NCBI GenBank assembly: GCA_002363615.1
Contig: DEWK01000024.1
Location: forward strand, 145,829 to 158,642
Length of the DNA stretch: 12,814 bases
Direction: 5' to 3'
Origin: Lachnospira sp. UBA3212
GTDB taxonomy: Bacteria > Bacillota > Clostridia > Lachnospirales > Lachnospiraceae
Below are positions 12,795 to 12,814 of the stretch, piece by piece. Below the pieces are notes generated by a model, which was not told the origin of the DNA, ran no database searches, and saw only the letters and a list, made by a program, of their open reading frames with translations. The position numbers and the translations under genes are program-made. How positions within the stretch are numbered: the stretch's first letter is position 1; the number at the start of each line of letters is the position of its first letter.

Positions 12795-12814
12795 ATATTA
12801 CAACTCTTCAGAGC

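Overview
The window looks like part of an integrative and conjugative element (ICE) of the Tn1549/clostridial conjugative-transposon type, in a gut Firmicute and most likely a Lachnospiraceae relative. This rests on the recognisable gene set (DUF6462 proteins, a ParM-like actin ATPase with a ribbon-helix-helix partner, DUF5688, a short RadC-type JAB protein, and a CHC2-like/DUF3991 primase-type protein). Low G+C, AGA-rich arginine codons and strong AGGAGG ribosome binding sites agree. No integrase, relaxase, coupling protein, VirB-type gene, rRNA, tRNA or CRISPR array is visible, so the ICE assignment is inference from accessory and regulatory genes.

Layout, all genes on the + strand. 1-268: a promoter-like site next to short repeats, then a very strong intrinsic terminator. 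269-1245: three small genes carrying four copies of a DUF6462/excisionase-like DNA-binding domain. 1220-1380: a cluster of inverted repeats. About 1400-1790: a gene-free stretch of roughly 400 bases that folds on paper into many perfect helices, including a pseudoknot, and ends in a hairpin that touches the next ribosome binding site. 1795-3889: a tight operon of a small membrane protein, a cysteine-rich protein, a ParM-like ATPase, a ParR-like partner, a 57-residue very hydrophobic protein and a 27-residue basic peptide.

3882-4026: an extended -10 promoter, a possible 15-codon leader peptide and a second candidate structured leader with pseudoknot geometry over the start of a lipoprotein gene (4027-4815). 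4907-10285: a 1792-residue sortase-anchored adhesin with a signal peptide, an N-terminal thioester domain, 13 CnaB-type domains, LPQTG, a membrane segment and a basic tail. Hairpins with almost the same apical sequence stand directly before and after this gene. 10355-12794: an XRE-type regulator, a DUF5688 protein, a 38-residue protein, a RadC-like JAB protein and the first part of a DUF3991/TOPRIM-type protein that stops early at 12794.

How the parts may fit (inference): the DUF6462 and XRE proteins would regulate the element; the ParM/ParR pair, with small membrane proteins on both sides, would segregate or position the excised circle; the lipoprotein and the adhesin would modify the cell surface, perhaps for contact with host tissue or mating partners; DUF5688, JAB and DUF3991 proteins are usual companions of the transfer region. 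The least explained parts are the two structured RNA candidates (about 1511-1783 and 3905-4018) and the twin hairpins around the adhesin gene.
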